A stretch of 64,000 nucleotides of DNA from UBA2767 sp965228625 (GCA_965228625.1 OZ245829.1:1922001-1986000); one strand, 5' to 3'; numbered from the stretch's first letter, positions 17,862 to 26,645 are shown. The notes: generated by a model not told the origin, from the letters alone. Made by a program: numbers and translations.

Positions 17862-18281
17862 TCAGGCCGCCGCAGCCGATGAGCCGCCAAACTCGAAGCG
17901 CGTCGAGATTTTCGTATCGGGGCGGAAACTATGCTTGATCGGGCAGGCATTCGCCGCCTTCTCGAGACTCGACTGCTCGTCGTCCGTGAATGTTTTTGGC
18001 ACACGCACGGTGACGTTAATCTCCGAAATCCGCGTCTCCGGCCTGCCGCCGAGCGACGTATCCACGTCGACACGGGCTCCGGCCACGTCAAGGTCGTGCC
18101 GCTCGGCATATGACGACATCGAGATAAGCATGCATGACCCAAGCCCGGCCGCGACAAGGCTCTCGGGGCCGAACTCCTCACCCTTTGTCATGGAACAATC
18201 CGAAGCAACACGCTTTCCGTTCTTTGTGTCGAGCGCTACGCATTGCTGGTTTCCCGTATAAGAGACTTCGACCACGCTCAT
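17862..18281 (-). CDS. OsmC/Ohr-family peroxide-detoxifying protein
   Basis: 139 residues from MSVVEVSYTGNQ, with a strong ribosome binding site (AAGGAGG) 5 bases upstream. Family features are the N-terminal half with SLVAAGLGSCMLISMSSYAE (first active cysteine) and the C-terminal AANACPIKHSF (second cysteine). The two thiols reduce organic hydroperoxides. The open frame upstream of this start falls within noncoding DNA. Confidence 0.9.
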   Translation of the reverse strand: MSVVEVSYTGNQQCVALDTKNGKRVASDCSMTKGEEFGPESLVAAGLGSCMLISMSSYAERHDLDVAGARVDVDTSLGGRPETRISEINVTVRVPKTFTDDEQSSLEKAANACPIKHSFRPDTKISTRFEFGGSSAAAA

Positions 18282-18349
18282 GGTGTCCTCCTTACGATCA
18301 GGTCGCCTGCTTGGAAATGGGGGGCACCGTCTATAGCGCATCTGACGTG

Positions 18350-18442
18350 GCTGCGCGTTGACGCACGTCAACAGTCCGGCCGCACCCTCCAGAAAGCCCT
18401 CAGGAGTTGTCGGCTCAACGCGTCGCTGCTCGGCCGTTCTTG
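18350..18442 (+). repeat. Dispersed repeat, copy 1, plus-strand arm
   Basis: The plus-strand reading ends QKALRSCRLNASLLGRS and a stop. It matches copy 2 (QKARRVRGFNASPRGRN, at 25664) and, less fully, copy 3 (at 28196). It abuts a relic of the 3' end of a YHS-domain gene on the minus strand (18456-18587). The rest of the 307-bp gap between the OsmC and SMP-30 genes shows nothing else. Confidence 0.55.
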
Positions 18443-18455
18443 ATGTGGACACGCC

Positions 18456-18587
18456 CTAATGCTCCGGGGCGCGCGTCAGATCCCTGCCCGGCCGTTTCCG
18501 GTTGGTTTTCGCCGGCTTGGCGATGCCGCCGCGGTTCCCCTTCCACGAGCGATAGCCGGCCTGGCTGTGAAACAGGTCTCCGCCCGG
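18456..18587 (-). pseudogene. Relic of the 3' end of a YHS-domain gene (repeat copy 1)
   Basis: About 44 codons on the minus strand ending in a stop read GGDLFHSQAGYRSW followed by KRPGRDLTRAPEH. They align with the last codons of the intact YHS gene at 28302 (LLFHSQANFHAW, then KRLGRNLPGTSEH). No start or upstream part remains. The fragment abuts the SMP-30 stop codon. It is one of three copies of this gene end in the window. Confidence 0.65.
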
Positions 18588-18588
18588 C

Positions 18589-19503
18589 CTAAAGATGCGA
18601 GTACATGACGCGTCCCGGCACCGGCATACGGGCAACCGCGATGGTGCTTGCGTCCGAGACGGTAATATACAGGTCGCGCCGGTCATTCCCGCCAAAGGCG
18701 AGGTTTGTGACGGTGCGTCCAATGTGGCTGCAGTCGACCGTGAGATAGGCGTCACCGTGCACATCGTATGCGTAAACACGTCCACGGCTTGCATGGCATA
18801 AGTAGAGATTGCCCTGTTCGTCGAGCGCCATTCCATCCGGACCGCTGTTTCCGCCCGGCAAGCGCGCAAACACACCGACCTTCGATGTTCCCTCTGCAAA
18901 GAGCGGCAACCGCCACACTTCCGCGGAACGCGTCATGGCCACGTAGAGAACGCGATCGTCGATGTTGGTGACAAGACCATTGGGGCTCGGGCCGTTTGAT
19001 ATCAGGCACTCAAGCGAACCATTGCCGGGACTCATGCGATAGACGCGTCCGGTGGGGTCATGCAGGCCGGTTTGCCCCTGATCGGTGAAGAACAATGTGC
19101 CATCCGCCGCATAGAAAAGATCGTTGCACCCTTTGAAACTCTCGCTGCGCCTGTGGCCGAGCTGATCTTCGATCGCTCCCGTTGCGGGGTCGAGACGGAG
19201 GATACCGCGGAGATGATCGGCAATCCGGATGCTGCCGTCGGCATGGACCTTGAGTCCGTTCGGCCAGCCATCATATTCGGCCCGAAGCGACCACTCGCCA
19301 TTCGCCTGGATCGAAAATATGCGTCCCCAGGGGATATCGACCACCCAGAGGTTCCCGTCGCGGTCGAATGACGGACCCTCGAGGAATGACGGCACAACCG
19401 TCCCCGGCTTGTTGGCGTCGGCCCAGTCCGAGGTGCGATCAGTGATCCGGAAGCTGTCCGGAACCTCGGCGAATACTTCGGCGCGGATTTCCTCTGCGCT
19501 CAT
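18589..19503 (-). CDS. SMP-30/gluconolactonase-like beta-propeller hydrolase
   Basis: 304 residues with the SMP-30 pattern: an early metal-ligand Glu in SFLEGPSFDRDGNLWVVD, WPNGLKVHADGSIRIAD, a central Asn in FKGCNDLFYAADGTLFFTD, and an NGPSPNGLVTN motif followed by SGPDGMALDEQGNLYLCH. The family hydrolyses lactones in a metal-dependent way. Its start overlaps the TRAP permease stop by 4 bases, so it is the last gene of the TAXI-TRAP operon. That implies a lactone-type or ring-opening step on the transported compound, which is an inference. Confidence 0.85.
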   Translation of the reverse strand: MSAEEIRAEVFAEVPDSFRITDRTSDWADANKPGTVVPSFLEGPSFDRDGNLWVVDIPWGRIFSIQANGEWSLRAEYDGWPNGLKVHADGSIRIADHLRGILRLDPATGAIEDQLGHRRSESFKGCNDLFYAADGTLFFTDQGQTGLHDPTGRVYRMSPGNGSLECLISNGPSPNGLVTNIDDRVLYVAMTRSAEVWRLPLFAEGTSKVGVFARLPGGNSGPDGMALDEQGNLYLCHASRGRVYAYDVHGDAYLTVDCSHIGRTVTNLAFGGNDRRDLYITVSDASTIAVARMPVPGRVMYSHL

Positions 19504-21431
19504 GTGATGGCCGCCTCTTGGTGCTGGCGTCGTCCGGCGAGCAGACGTTCACCCGCGACAAGAACAATGACAACGATGGCGGCAGCCTGGATTCGCCAGT
19601 CCGTATAGACGGCGCACAGCGTGCAGGTCACGAGAACAAGTCTCCGGACCGGATCGAGACGCGTGAAAAGGAACCCGATATGGGCCGCATTGAAGGCGAC
19701 CACGGCGATCAAGAGCCCGATGAAGGTGAGCAGGGCCGCTGGCAGTGTTTCGGCCGAAATCGTGTCGAGAAAAATCTCCGGGTGATAGATCCAGATCAGC
19801 GGAAGCGCGAAGCCGACCATGCAGAGCCGAAGCGCATCGCGGGCGATGGTCAATGGCCGCTCGCGCGCTATCGCGGCGGCAGCGAAGACCGCCAAAGCCA
19901 CGGGCGGTGTGATCGCCGACAGGACGGCATAGTAGAAGACGAAGAAATGGGTTTGCAGAAGGCTGACCCCCAACTCGGTCAATGACGGACCGGCAACGAA
20001 CACGACCATGAGGTAGGACGCTGCCGTCGGCAAGCCCATCCCCAGCACAATCGAGCACACCGCGGCGAGCAGCAACGCCGGCAGCAAGTCACCCGAGCCC
20101 ATGGCAACGATCAACTGGTTGAGTTTCACGCCAAGGCCTGTTGACGTCACCGCGCCGATAACGACCCCGATTGCGGCGCAGGCAATCATCACCGAGAGAC
20201 CGTCGCGGCCGCCGTCGACAACGAACGCCCATCCCTCCTTCAGGCCGAACCGGGTCGGCGGCATGAGCATCGCCAGCCCAAGTGTCACCGCGGCTGCGGT
20301 CAGTCCGGAGAAGGTTGGCGCGAAACCGGTGAACAGCATGACCAGCAGGGAGCCGAATCCGGCAAACAGGACGAGCGACTGACACCGCCTCAGCGTATTC
20401 CATTGCCCGGGTGCATCCGACTGCGATGCCTTGATGCCGAGCCGATTGGCTTCCAGCGCCGCCGCCGTCGACAGCGAAAAGATGAAAAGGAACGCGGGCA
20501 CAATCGCGATCAGCATGATCTCGGCGTAAGGCACACCGGTGATCTCCGACATGATGAACGCTCCGACACCCATGATCGGCGGCATGATCTGTCCGACACA
20601 GGAAGCGGTCGCCTCGATCCCACCGGCGAAGCTTGGCGAGAAGCCGGCACGCCGCATCATCGGTATCGTCAGGACTCCGGTCGAGGACACATTGGCCGGA
20701 GCCGAACCGTTAATCGAACCGAAAAGCGTCGAAGCGACGATGGCGCCCTGCGCGGGCCCTGAACGCATGCCACGGGTGATCCGCAGAGCAATAAAGTTGA
20801 AGAAGTCGCCCGCGCCCGAGACCCGGATGGCCGCACCCAGGATGACAAACACCAGAACGATGTCGACAACCGCGCCGAGCGCGATCCCGTAAATGCCCTT
20901 GTAGCTGTATGCGACCTCGAGCGCATTGCTGATCGGCATCGGCCGGTGATGCAGGACGCCCGGCATCAGATGCCCGTATGCCAGATAGAAGAATGCGGCA
21001 CCGACCACCGCGACCAGGATCCAGCCCTCGACCCGGCGGGCAGCTTCGATCACGACGAAGGTGCCAACGGCATAGCAGAGAAGATCGAGATCGTTGGGAA
21101 TGCCTTCGCGAAAGGCGGCGATATCGTGATAGTTCATCAGATAGTAGCCGCCTGTCGCCGCAACGGCCGCGACAAAGGCGATACTGAGGATCACGTCGGG
21201 CCATGTGACGCGCCCCTCGCGCGACAACGGTCCGGGTTTTAGAAAATAGACGGCCAGAAGCCCGAGCGTCAGCGCCACCGTGTATTGTGCTTCAGCGGGA
21301 AACTTGCCGAAGACCGTGGTCCCGGCGACAAAGAGTGCAATCCCGGCACAGCAAAGATTGCCGAGCATGGAAAACGCGGCCTGCACCCGGTCGAGACCGG
21401 ATGCAGGTGCGTTCTGTTCTTGCTCAGCCAT
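19500..21431 (-). CDS. TRAP transporter fused small/large permease (TAXI type)
   Basis: 643 residues, very hydrophobic, with about 16 or more membrane segments. This is the size and order of fused DctQ-DctM permeases used with TAXI-type binding proteins. Recognisable stretches include STLFGSINGSAPANVSSTG and GIEATASCVGQIMPPIMGVG, typical of the TRAP large subunit. It uses an ion gradient to import organic acids. It lies 42 bases after the TAXI binding protein and is coupled to the SMP-30 gene. Confidence 0.93.
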   Translation of the reverse strand: MAEQEQNAPASGLDRVQAAFSMLGNLCCAGIALFVAGTTVFGKFPAEAQYTVALTLGLLAVYFLKPGPLSREGRVTWPDVILSIAFVAAVAATGGYYLMNYHDIAAFREGIPNDLDLLCYAVGTFVVIEAARRVEGWILVAVVGAAFFYLAYGHLMPGVLHHRPMPISNALEVAYSYKGIYGIALGAVVDIVLVFVILGAAIRVSGAGDFFNFIALRITRGMRSGPAQGAIVASTLFGSINGSAPANVSSTGVLTIPMMRRAGFSPSFAGGIEATASCVGQIMPPIMGVGAFIMSEITGVPYAEIMLIAIVPAFLFIFSLSTAAALEANRLGIKASQSDAPGQWNTLRRCQSLVLFAGFGSLLVMLFTGFAPTFSGLTAAAVTLGLAMLMPPTRFGLKEGWAFVVDGGRDGLSVMIACAAIGVVIGAVTSTGLGVKLNQLIVAMGSGDLLPALLLAAVCSIVLGMGLPTAASYLMVVFVAGPSLTELGVSLLQTHFFVFYYAVLSAITPPVALAVFAAAAIARERPLTIARDALRLCMVGFALPLIWIYHPEIFLDTISAETLPAALLTFIGLLIAVVAFNAAHIGFLFTRLDPVRRLVLVTCTLCAVYTDWRIQAAAIVVIVLVAGERLLAGRRQHQEAAIT

Positions 21432-21473
21432 GCAAATCTGCCGATGGACTCTTCGGACGTTCCATCGGACAGA

Positions 21474-22472
21474 CTAAAGCAAGCCAATCTCTTTGTAGTA
21501 CTTCGCGGCGCCAGGGTGGATTTTCGCGGACAATGCCTCCAGCGCGCCCTCCTTGGAAATCAATGACAGCGCCGGGCTCATTCCGTTGATCTTGGCGATG
21601 TTGCTCCAGAATGTCTTGGTGAGCTCGTAGGCGGTGTCCTCGGGCATGTCGTCACGCACGACCATCATGAACGGGAAGGTCCAGAAATACTCGAACTCGT
21701 CGGCCTTCACGCGTCCGCCATAGGCCTGCTCGATTGCCGACTTGGGCACCTTTTGAAAGACATAATACTCGCCATTGGTGATGTTCTTGCGGAAGCTGTC
21801 GAGCATCGCCGGGTCCGGCGAGACAAAGCTCAGTTCCATCTGCCGTGATGCGTTGTCGACCGCAGCGTGCGGAATTCCGCCCCAGACCAGCGTGGCGTCC
21901 ATGGAGCCGTTGGCCATCTGCTCCAGGGCCGGCCCATACTTCAGATACTGGCCATCCGCATCACCCGCCTTGAGATCAAGCCCGTGAGCCTTGAAAAGCG
22001 CCGTCGTGACGCGCCCGGCGTTTCCGCCCGGACGGCCGATCGCCAGCTTTTTGCCCTTGAAAGTCTTGATGTCGTTCACGCCGGAATCAGCCCGCGCAAC
22101 ATACTGCGCCGCGCTGGTGGTGATCGCAAACAGCGCGCTCATATTCTTGTAGGCGGCAACGAGGTCGTCGGGATCGTTCTTGAACTTGCCGGACTTCTGG
22201 GTCGCATCCTTGTAGTGCGGCGAACCGATGGCAACGATATCCGCCTGCTTCTTGGCGACCTGGCGCAGTCCTTTGACCGATCCGTTGTCGACCACCGTCA
22301 TCTTGAGTTTCGATTTGGCGTCGCCGAGCAGGTTCGACCACGCCACGGCCATTTGATAGTCCTGCGTCGTCGGGCCGACGGCGCTGAAAATGACTTCTTC
22401 CGCCTTGGCTGAAATGCTCGCCGACAGGGCCAAGGCTCCTGCGACGACGATAGCCTTCATACAAGTCCGCAT
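21474..22472 (-). CDS. TAXI family TRAP transporter solute-binding protein
   Basis: 332 residues from MRTCMKAIVVAGAL, a start with GGGAGAGAG upstream and a signal peptide ending SAKA-EE. TAXI hallmarks are IFSAVGPTTQDYQMAVAW near the N-terminus, GKKLAIGRPGGNAGRVT, and GGIPHAAVDNASRQ. The periplasmic protein delivers substrate to the fused permease. It is first in the operon; the promoter region holds a triple half-site operator shared with the divergent IclR gene. Confidence 0.93.
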   Translation of the reverse strand: MRTCMKAIVVAGALALSASISAKAEEVIFSAVGPTTQDYQMAVAWSNLLGDAKSKLKMTVVDNGSVKGLRQVAKKQADIVAIGSPHYKDATQKSGKFKNDPDDLVAAYKNMSALFAITTSAAQYVARADSGVNDIKTFKGKKLAIGRPGGNAGRVTTALFKAHGLDLKAGDADGQYLKYGPALEQMANGSMDATLVWGGIPHAAVDNASRQMELSFVSPDPAMLDSFRKNITNGEYYVFQKVPKSAIEQAYGGRVKADEFEYFWTFPFMMVVRDDMPEDTAYELTKTFWSNIAKINGMSPALSLISKEGALEALSAKIHPGAAKYYKEIGLL

Positions 22473-22529
22473 GCTCTCTCTCCCTTTATCGTGGCAAGCC
22501 CGCGACCGGCGGCGTTGCCATTTTATATA

Positions 22530-22555
22530 TTCTATCTGATAGAACGCTGTTCTAT
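22530..22555. promoter_or_regulatory. Triple half-site operator between the TRAP operon and the iclR-type gene
   Basis: Three half-sites of alternating orientation lie 10 bases apart: TTCTAT at 22530, ATAGAAC at 22539 and GTTCTAT at 22549. The last two form a perfect inverted repeat around GCT, and the first two a second one around CTG. The same arrangement occurs at 24614. IclR-family regulators such as PcaU bind operators built from three such repeats. The surrounding 60 bp is AT-rich and holds both divergent promoters. Confidence 0.75.
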
Positions 22556-22612
22556 AATAAAGCCTTTGCCGGCGTGAGGTAAAGTGAAAACTTGGGGCCT
22601 GAATCATGAGGG

Positions 22613-23302
22613 ATGAGAATGACTGAACATCGGGTCGCCGCGGTTGATCGCGCTTTACAGATCCTCGACTGTTTCGAGGGCGACAAGGATCAACTTGCAC
22701 TGAAGGAAATCGCCGAACGGACAGGACTCTACAAGAGTACAATTCTGCGCCTTGCCGGTTCGCTCGAGCATTTCGGCTACCTGACCCGCGCGGAGAACGG
22801 CGCGTTCATGCTGGGACCGACCTTGTGGCGTTTGGGTTCGCTTTACCGTCGGCGGTTCGATTTCGCGGAGCATGTCCGACCGGTTCTGCGCCACCTTGCC
22901 GAGGCGACATCGGAAAGCGCGTCGCTCTATGTGCGTGACGGCGAAAAACGGGTATGCCTGTTCCGGCAGAACGGCCCGCAGGCTATCCGCCACCATCTCG
23001 ACGAAGGAACGCATTTGACCCTTGATCAGGGCGCGGCGGGACATCTCATCCGCGCTTACACCGACGGCGGAGGCGACCGGACTGCGAAAATCATCAAGGA
23101 CGGTTGCGCTGTTTCCCTGGGTGAACGGGACTCCGATACGGCGTCAATCGCGGTCCCGGTGATTGCCGTGGACGGTGGCTTTGTCGGCGCCCTGACGGTT
23201 TCCGGACTGAGATCACGTTTTGACGCCGAGGCTCGGGCCAGGGCGACGAAGATTGCAAAGACCGAAGCGCAGAAATTGGGACCAAAGCTGATCGTCGCCT
23301 GA
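22613..23302 (+). CDS. IclR-family transcriptional regulator
   Basis: 229 residues. An N-terminal winged helix (LKEIAERTGLYKSTILRLAG) is followed by the IclR effector domain (DFAEHVRPVLRHLAEATSES to the C-terminus). A second in-frame ATG at 22619 is an equally good start. It is divergent from the TAXI-TRAP operon and convergent with the CoA-transferase gene. Matching operators lie at its own promoter and at the 24.6-kb divergent promoter, so it probably controls all six genes of the locus and itself. Confidence 0.92.
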   Translation: MRMTEHRVAAVDRALQILDCFEGDKDQLALKEIAERTGLYKSTILRLAGSLEHFGYLTRAENGAFMLGPTLWRLGSLYRRRFDFAEHVRPVLRHLAEATSESASLYVRDGEKRVCLFRQNGPQAIRHHLDEGTHLTLDQGAAGHLIRAYTDGGGDRTAKIIKDGCAVSLGERDSDTASIAVPVIAVDGGFVGALTVSGLRSRFDAEARARATKIAKTEAQKLGPKLIVA

Positions 23303-23313
23303 AGGGACGCCCG

Positions 23314-24549
23314 TCAGTCAATACACTGGATGACGCCATCCTGTTCGAGGTCGGCGATGTCGCCTTCGGACAAGCCGACCTGGCTGGCGATTTCGCGCGT
23401 GTGCTCACCCTGTCGGGGAATGTCGAGACGCATTCCCGGCCGCCAATCGTCCAGTGTGAACGGCAACGCGGGCGCGGCAACCGTGCCCTTCTCCGGGAGC
23501 GTCAATGCGATCAGTCCGTCCGACTGAACAAGATGCGGGTCATCATACAAATCTTGCGGCCGCGCGATTGGCGCGTAGGGCAGGCCCAGCTCTTCACACC
23601 GCCTCATAACCTCGTTGTGGGACATTGCGCCGATGGTCTCCCGTACGCGCGGCAGGAACTGATCGCGCGCGTGACACCGCTGCGGGTTGGTCTTGAGTGC
23701 AGGGTCGTCCAGATATTCCGGCAACCCGAAATTCTCGCAAAAGATCCTCCATTGCGTATCGGTCACAACGCCGACGAAGACCTGCTCGCCGTCAAGGCAA
23801 TCAAAAACATCGTATATCGCCCAGGCTGAAAGTCGCTCCGGCATCGGAGCGGCCGGCTCGCCCGTCACTGCAAATTGGGTCATATGCTGACCGCAAAGAA
23901 AGACGCAGTTCTCATAAAGCGCGCTGGTGACATGTCTGCCACGCCCGGTGTCGTCACGCTCACGCAGCGCCGCGAGGATGCCGATGACGCCGAACATTCC
24001 TCCCATGATGTCGTTCACGGATGCGCCCGCCCGCAACGGACGGCCCGGCGGACCGGTCATGTGTGCCAGTCCGGCCATCATCTGCACGACCTCGTCCAAT
24101 GCCGTCCGGTTCTCATAAGGTCCGGGCAAAAACCCCTTGGCGGAAAAGTAGACCAGGCCCGGATTGTCCACGCGAAGCGTGTCGTATCCCAGTCCAAGCT
24201 TGTCCAGCGCGCCCGGCCGGAAATTCTCGATCAAGACGTCGGCTTCGTCGATCAGGTCCTTCACAAGGCGCATTCCGCGCGGGTCCTTGATGTCCACCGA
24301 AATGGACTTCTTGTTGCGGTTGTACATGGGGAAGAACCCCGCCCCCGAACCGGTCAGACGGCGGGTGTTGTCGCCACCGGGGCATGGCTCCACTTTGACA
24401 ACATCGGCGCCCAAATCGCCGAGGATCAATCCGCAGGTCGGACCCATCACCATGTGACTGAATTCGACAACACTGATGCCGGACAATGGCAGCGGCTTCT
24501 TATCTTCTCTTTGCTCTGAAGGGTCGCTTTTCTGCAGGACTGTGGACAT
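23314..24549 (-). CDS. Class III CoA-transferase (CaiB/BaiF family)
   Basis: 411 residues from MSTVLQKSD; the ATG 15 codons upstream lies inside the promoter. Family motifs: LSGISVVEFSHMVMGPTCG, LGDLGADVVKVEPCPGGDNTR, and the catalytic Asp region AGASVNDIMGGMFGVIG. It moves CoA from a donor thioester to a carboxylic acid. It is divergent from the HMG-CoA-lyase-like gene, with which it shares an operator. Together they suggest activation of an acid to its CoA ester followed by carbon-carbon cleavage. Confidence 0.92.
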   Translation of the reverse strand: MSTVLQKSDPSEQREDKKPLPLSGISVVEFSHMVMGPTCGLILGDLGADVVKVEPCPGGDNTRRLTGSGAGFFPMYNRNKKSISVDIKDPRGMRLVKDLIDEADVLIENFRPGALDKLGLGYDTLRVDNPGLVYFSAKGFLPGPYENRTALDEVVQMMAGLAHMTGPPGRPLRAGASVNDIMGGMFGVIGILAALRERDDTGRGRHVTSALYENCVFLCGQHMTQFAVTGEPAAPMPERLSAWAIYDVFDCLDGEQVFVGVVTDTQWRIFCENFGLPEYLDDPALKTNPQRCHARDQFLPRVRETIGAMSHNEVMRRCEELGLPYAPIARPQDLYDDPHLVQSDGLIALTLPEKGTVAAPALPFTLDDWRPGMRLDIPRQGEHTREIASQVGLSEGDIADLEQDGVIQCID

Positions 24550-24613
24550 CGCTTTCACCCGGCTACCGGCGTTCCAAGAAGGCACTTGATACAATTCACA
24601 AGCAAGGTATATT

Positions 24614-24640
24614 TTAGAACGCTATTCTGTACAATAGAAT
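24614..24640. promoter_or_regulatory. Second copy of the triple half-site operator
   Basis: TTAGAAC at 24614, ATTCTGT at 24624 and ATAGAAT at 24634 repeat the layout and 10-base spacing of the operator at 22530, including the TAGAACGCT core. It sits between the divergent CoA-transferase and lyase genes, so the two promoters are probably controlled by the IclR-family protein encoded at 22613. Confidence 0.72.
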
Positions 24641-24697
24641 ATTGCCAATCGAGATGACAATTCCCTGGACCGTGATTCAGGCAGAGGGAGAGCAAAT

Positions 24698-25645
24698 ATG
24701 ACGGAAATCGACGTCTTGGTCAGCGAAGTCGGTCCGCGCGATGGCCTGCAAATGGCCGGCGGTATCATGCCGACAGCCGCAAAGAAGCAATGGATCAAAA
24801 GAGCGGCGGGCGCGGGGTTGCGGGAGATCGAAGTCTGCTCGTTCGTACCGCCCAAGCTCGTTCCGGCCATGGCCGATGCCACGGAAGTCACGGAGTTTGC
24901 GCGCACCATGCCTGGCCTCACTGTCGCCGTGCTGGCGCCCAACGCGCGTGGCGCCGAAGCAGCGATGGCCGCGGGCGCACATAAGATCACCGTCCCCGTT
25001 TCGGTCAGCGCGTCGCACAACCGTGCCAATGTCAACCGCACGCCAGCCGAGAGCATCGATGAGCTCGGCCGGATCTGTCTCATGCGCGACGCCTGTCCGC
25101 CAGACACACGGCCGCATATCGAATGCGGCCTGTCCACGGTGTTCGGCTGCACGATTGAAGGTGAAGTGTCCGAAAAGGACGTGCTGGAATTGTGCGTTGC
25201 GGCGGTTGAGTCCGGTGTCGACGAGGTTGGACTGGCTGACACGACCGGCATGGCCAATCCGGAGAGTATCCGCCGCATCTTCAAGGCTGCCGTGGCTGAA
25301 ATCGGACCTGACAAGCTCGGCGGCGCGCATCTGCACAACACGCGCGGCCTCGGCCTGGCCAATGCGCTTGCCGCGCTGGATGCCGGCGTGACGACCCTCG
25401 ATGCCTCGATGGCCGGTCTTGGCGGCTGCCCGTTTGCACCGGGCGCATCCGGCAACATCGTCACCGAGGACCTGGTTTACATGCTTCACGAGATGGGCCT
25501 GCGCACCGGTATCGACCTGGAACACCTGCTCGAAGTGAGAGGCGTTATCCGCGACGCCCTTCCGGACGAACCGATGTACGGATTCGTTGCCGAGGTTGGC
25601 CTGACCAGGGGCGGCCGAGCGGTCGAGAGAGTTGCTGCTGTCTAG
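24698..25645 (+). CDS. Hydroxymethylglutaryl-CoA lyase-like enzyme
   Basis: 315 residues of the DRE-TIM metallolyase group. EVGPRDGLQ is at the N-terminus, GGAHLHNTRGLGLAN supplies the metal-binding HxH, and GLGGCPFAPGASGN is the signature loop with the active cysteine. Members cleave 3-hydroxy-3-methylglutaryl-CoA or related tertiary hydroxyacyl-CoAs such as citramalyl-CoA; which one applies here is unknown. Partnership with a CoA-transferase, a TRAP importer and a lactonase-like protein suggests catabolism of a hydroxy-acid or its lactone. Confidence 0.9.
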   Translation: MTEIDVLVSEVGPRDGLQMAGGIMPTAAKKQWIKRAAGAGLREIEVCSFVPPKLVPAMADATEVTEFARTMPGLTVAVLAPNARGAEAAMAAGAHKITVPVSVSASHNRANVNRTPAESIDELGRICLMRDACPPDTRPHIECGLSTVFGCTIEGEVSEKDVLELCVAAVESGVDEVGLADTTGMANPESIRRIFKAAVAEIGPDKLGGAHLHNTRGLGLANALAALDAGVTTLDASMAGLGGCPFAPGASGNIVTEDLVYMLHEMGLRTGIDLEHLLEVRGVIRDALPDEPMYGFVAEVGLTRGGRAVERVAAV

Positions 25646-25663
25646 AGCCCGTGTCCACCGACA

Positions 25664-25771
25664 CGAGGAACCCGCTCCGGCCGCTTCCGCGACAACCCAA
25701 GCGGCAACCTCAATGTCCAGAAAGCCCGCCGGGTCCGTGGGTTCAACGCGTCGCCGCGCGGCCGCAATTGA
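25664..25771 (+). repeat. Dispersed repeat, copy 2, plus-strand arm
   Basis: The plus-strand reading RFRDNPSGNLNVQKAR then VRGFNASPRGRN and a stop corresponds to copy 3 (HFRDNPSGNHYVENAR, GFNASPRS, at 28196) and copy 1 (18350). It starts just after the lyase stop codon. It may be the end of an unrecognised gene that was copied together with the convergent YHS gene end. Confidence 0.55.
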
Positions 25772-25782
25772 TCGAAAAGGCC

Positions 25783-25868
25783 CTAGTGTTCCGAGGTACC
25801 AGGGAGACTACTGCCAAGCCGCTTCCAGTTGGTTTCCGCCAGTTTGGTGATCCCGCCGGGGTTCGTCA
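25783..25868 (-). pseudogene. Relic of the 3' end of a YHS-domain gene (repeat copy 2)
   Basis: Minus-strand codons read LTNPGGITKLAETNWKRLG then LPGTSEH and a stop, matching the end of the intact YHS protein (TNPETITNRAETHWKRLG, LPGTSEH). Only about 28 codons are recognisable, and the homology ends near the stop of the next gene. Confidence 0.65.
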
Positions 25869-26117
25869 GTGCCGATGCGGCTGGGGAAACCGCCAGGGCC
25901 AGTCCTTGTCTTGGATTACGGTTGGTTTCTCACCATCGGCGGCTTTCGCGGACCCATTTTTCTCGACTTCCTCTTTCGCCAGCCGTTGCGCCCGCAGTGT
26001 GGCAGTACGTTCTAATTCGCGCTGTCGAGCTTCCTCGCGTTCGGCCTTGACCTGCTCATTTCGTGTCTGTTCATTCAGTAGCTTCAATTGCGACCTTGAA
26101 ATCGGGGGTCCGGCCAT
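25866..26117 (-). CDS. Small charged protein of unknown function
   Basis: 83 residues from MAGPPISRSQLKLLNEQ, chosen because AAAAGGGA lies 8 bases upstream. A longer form from the ATG at 26147 is possible. The protein is highly charged with a predicted helix (NEQVKAEREEARQRELERT) and ends in a Trp/Pro-rich tail. It follows the 52-residue gene on the same strand, so it may be the fourth gene of the helicase operon. Not recognised; the first codons of the stop region abut repeat copy 2. Confidence 0.5.
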   Translation of the reverse strand: MAGPPISRSQLKLLNEQTRNEQVKAEREEARQRELERTATLRAQRLAKEEVEKNGSAKAADGEKPTVIQDKDWPWRFPQPHRH

Positions 26118-26191
26118 TTCATTGTTCCCTTTTCTCAGTTCTGCCATTGGTTCCAATTGGCTGACTGACGCAAAGATTCACTGTTGACGGT

Positions 26192-26350
26192 CTAACCCTC
26201 TGGCTCGCCCTCGACCAATTCGTCACTTACCCGGGCTGCCTTACGCTCCTCTGATTTACGCTTCTTGGCTTCAAGCCGCTCCGCCTTCTTCTGGGCCTTG
26301 TTTTTGGCGCGCTGTGAGCGTTCGAAATTGTAGTTGGGCTTACGTGCCAT
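26192..26350 (-). CDS. Small Lys/Arg-rich protein in the helicase operon
   Basis: 52 residues from MARKPNYNFERSQRAKNKAQ, with GGAAAGGA upstream. It is strongly basic in the N-terminal two thirds (KKAERLEAKKRKSEERKAAR) and acidic at the end. The start lies inside the last codons of the preceding gene (11-base overlap), so translation is coupled. Similar short basic proteins are common in alphaproteobacteria. RNA or ribosome binding is a reasonable guess given the neighbouring RNA helicase, but it is not shown. Confidence 0.7.
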   Translation of the reverse strand: MARKPNYNFERSQRAKNKAQKKAERLEAKKRKSEERKAARVSDELVEGEPEG

Positions 26351-26645
26351 CAGAATCCTTTCCCGCTTTTCTCTCCAAAGGATAGTTTTTGCTGTCGTAG
26401 AGTCGGCGCACCTCAATGTGAGTGAGCCTTTTTTCACTCACCTCCAGAATACAGGGACGCTGAGTCGCTTCGTCGAGCTCCTCCATGATGTAGCGGATCG
26501 CTTCCGCCGCGTTATCGAAACGCCGGTAAGCGAGCGCGTTGCGTCCCTTGGTCCAACTGCGACCGCCGAACAGTTCAGCCGGTTCTGAATAGTCAAAACC
26601 GGATGATCCGTTCGCGGGCTTGTTGTCATTGGCTGTGGTCACCAT
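26340..26645 (-). CDS. Small conserved protein downstream of a DEAD-box helicase
   Basis: 101 residues. The start ATG lies within the last codons of the helicase gene (7-base overlap). The sequence has a disordered N-terminus (ANDNKPANGSSG) and then a compact part with AAEAIRYIMEELDEATQRPC and LEVSEKRLTHIEVRRLYDS. I do not recognise a named domain. Tight coupling to the helicase suggests a shared role in RNA metabolism. Confidence 0.75.
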   Translation of the reverse strand: MVTTANDNKPANGSSGFDYSEPAELFGGRSWTKGRNALAYRRFDNAAEAIRYIMEELDEATQRPCILEVSEKRLTHIEVRRLYDSKNYPLERKAGKDSDGT

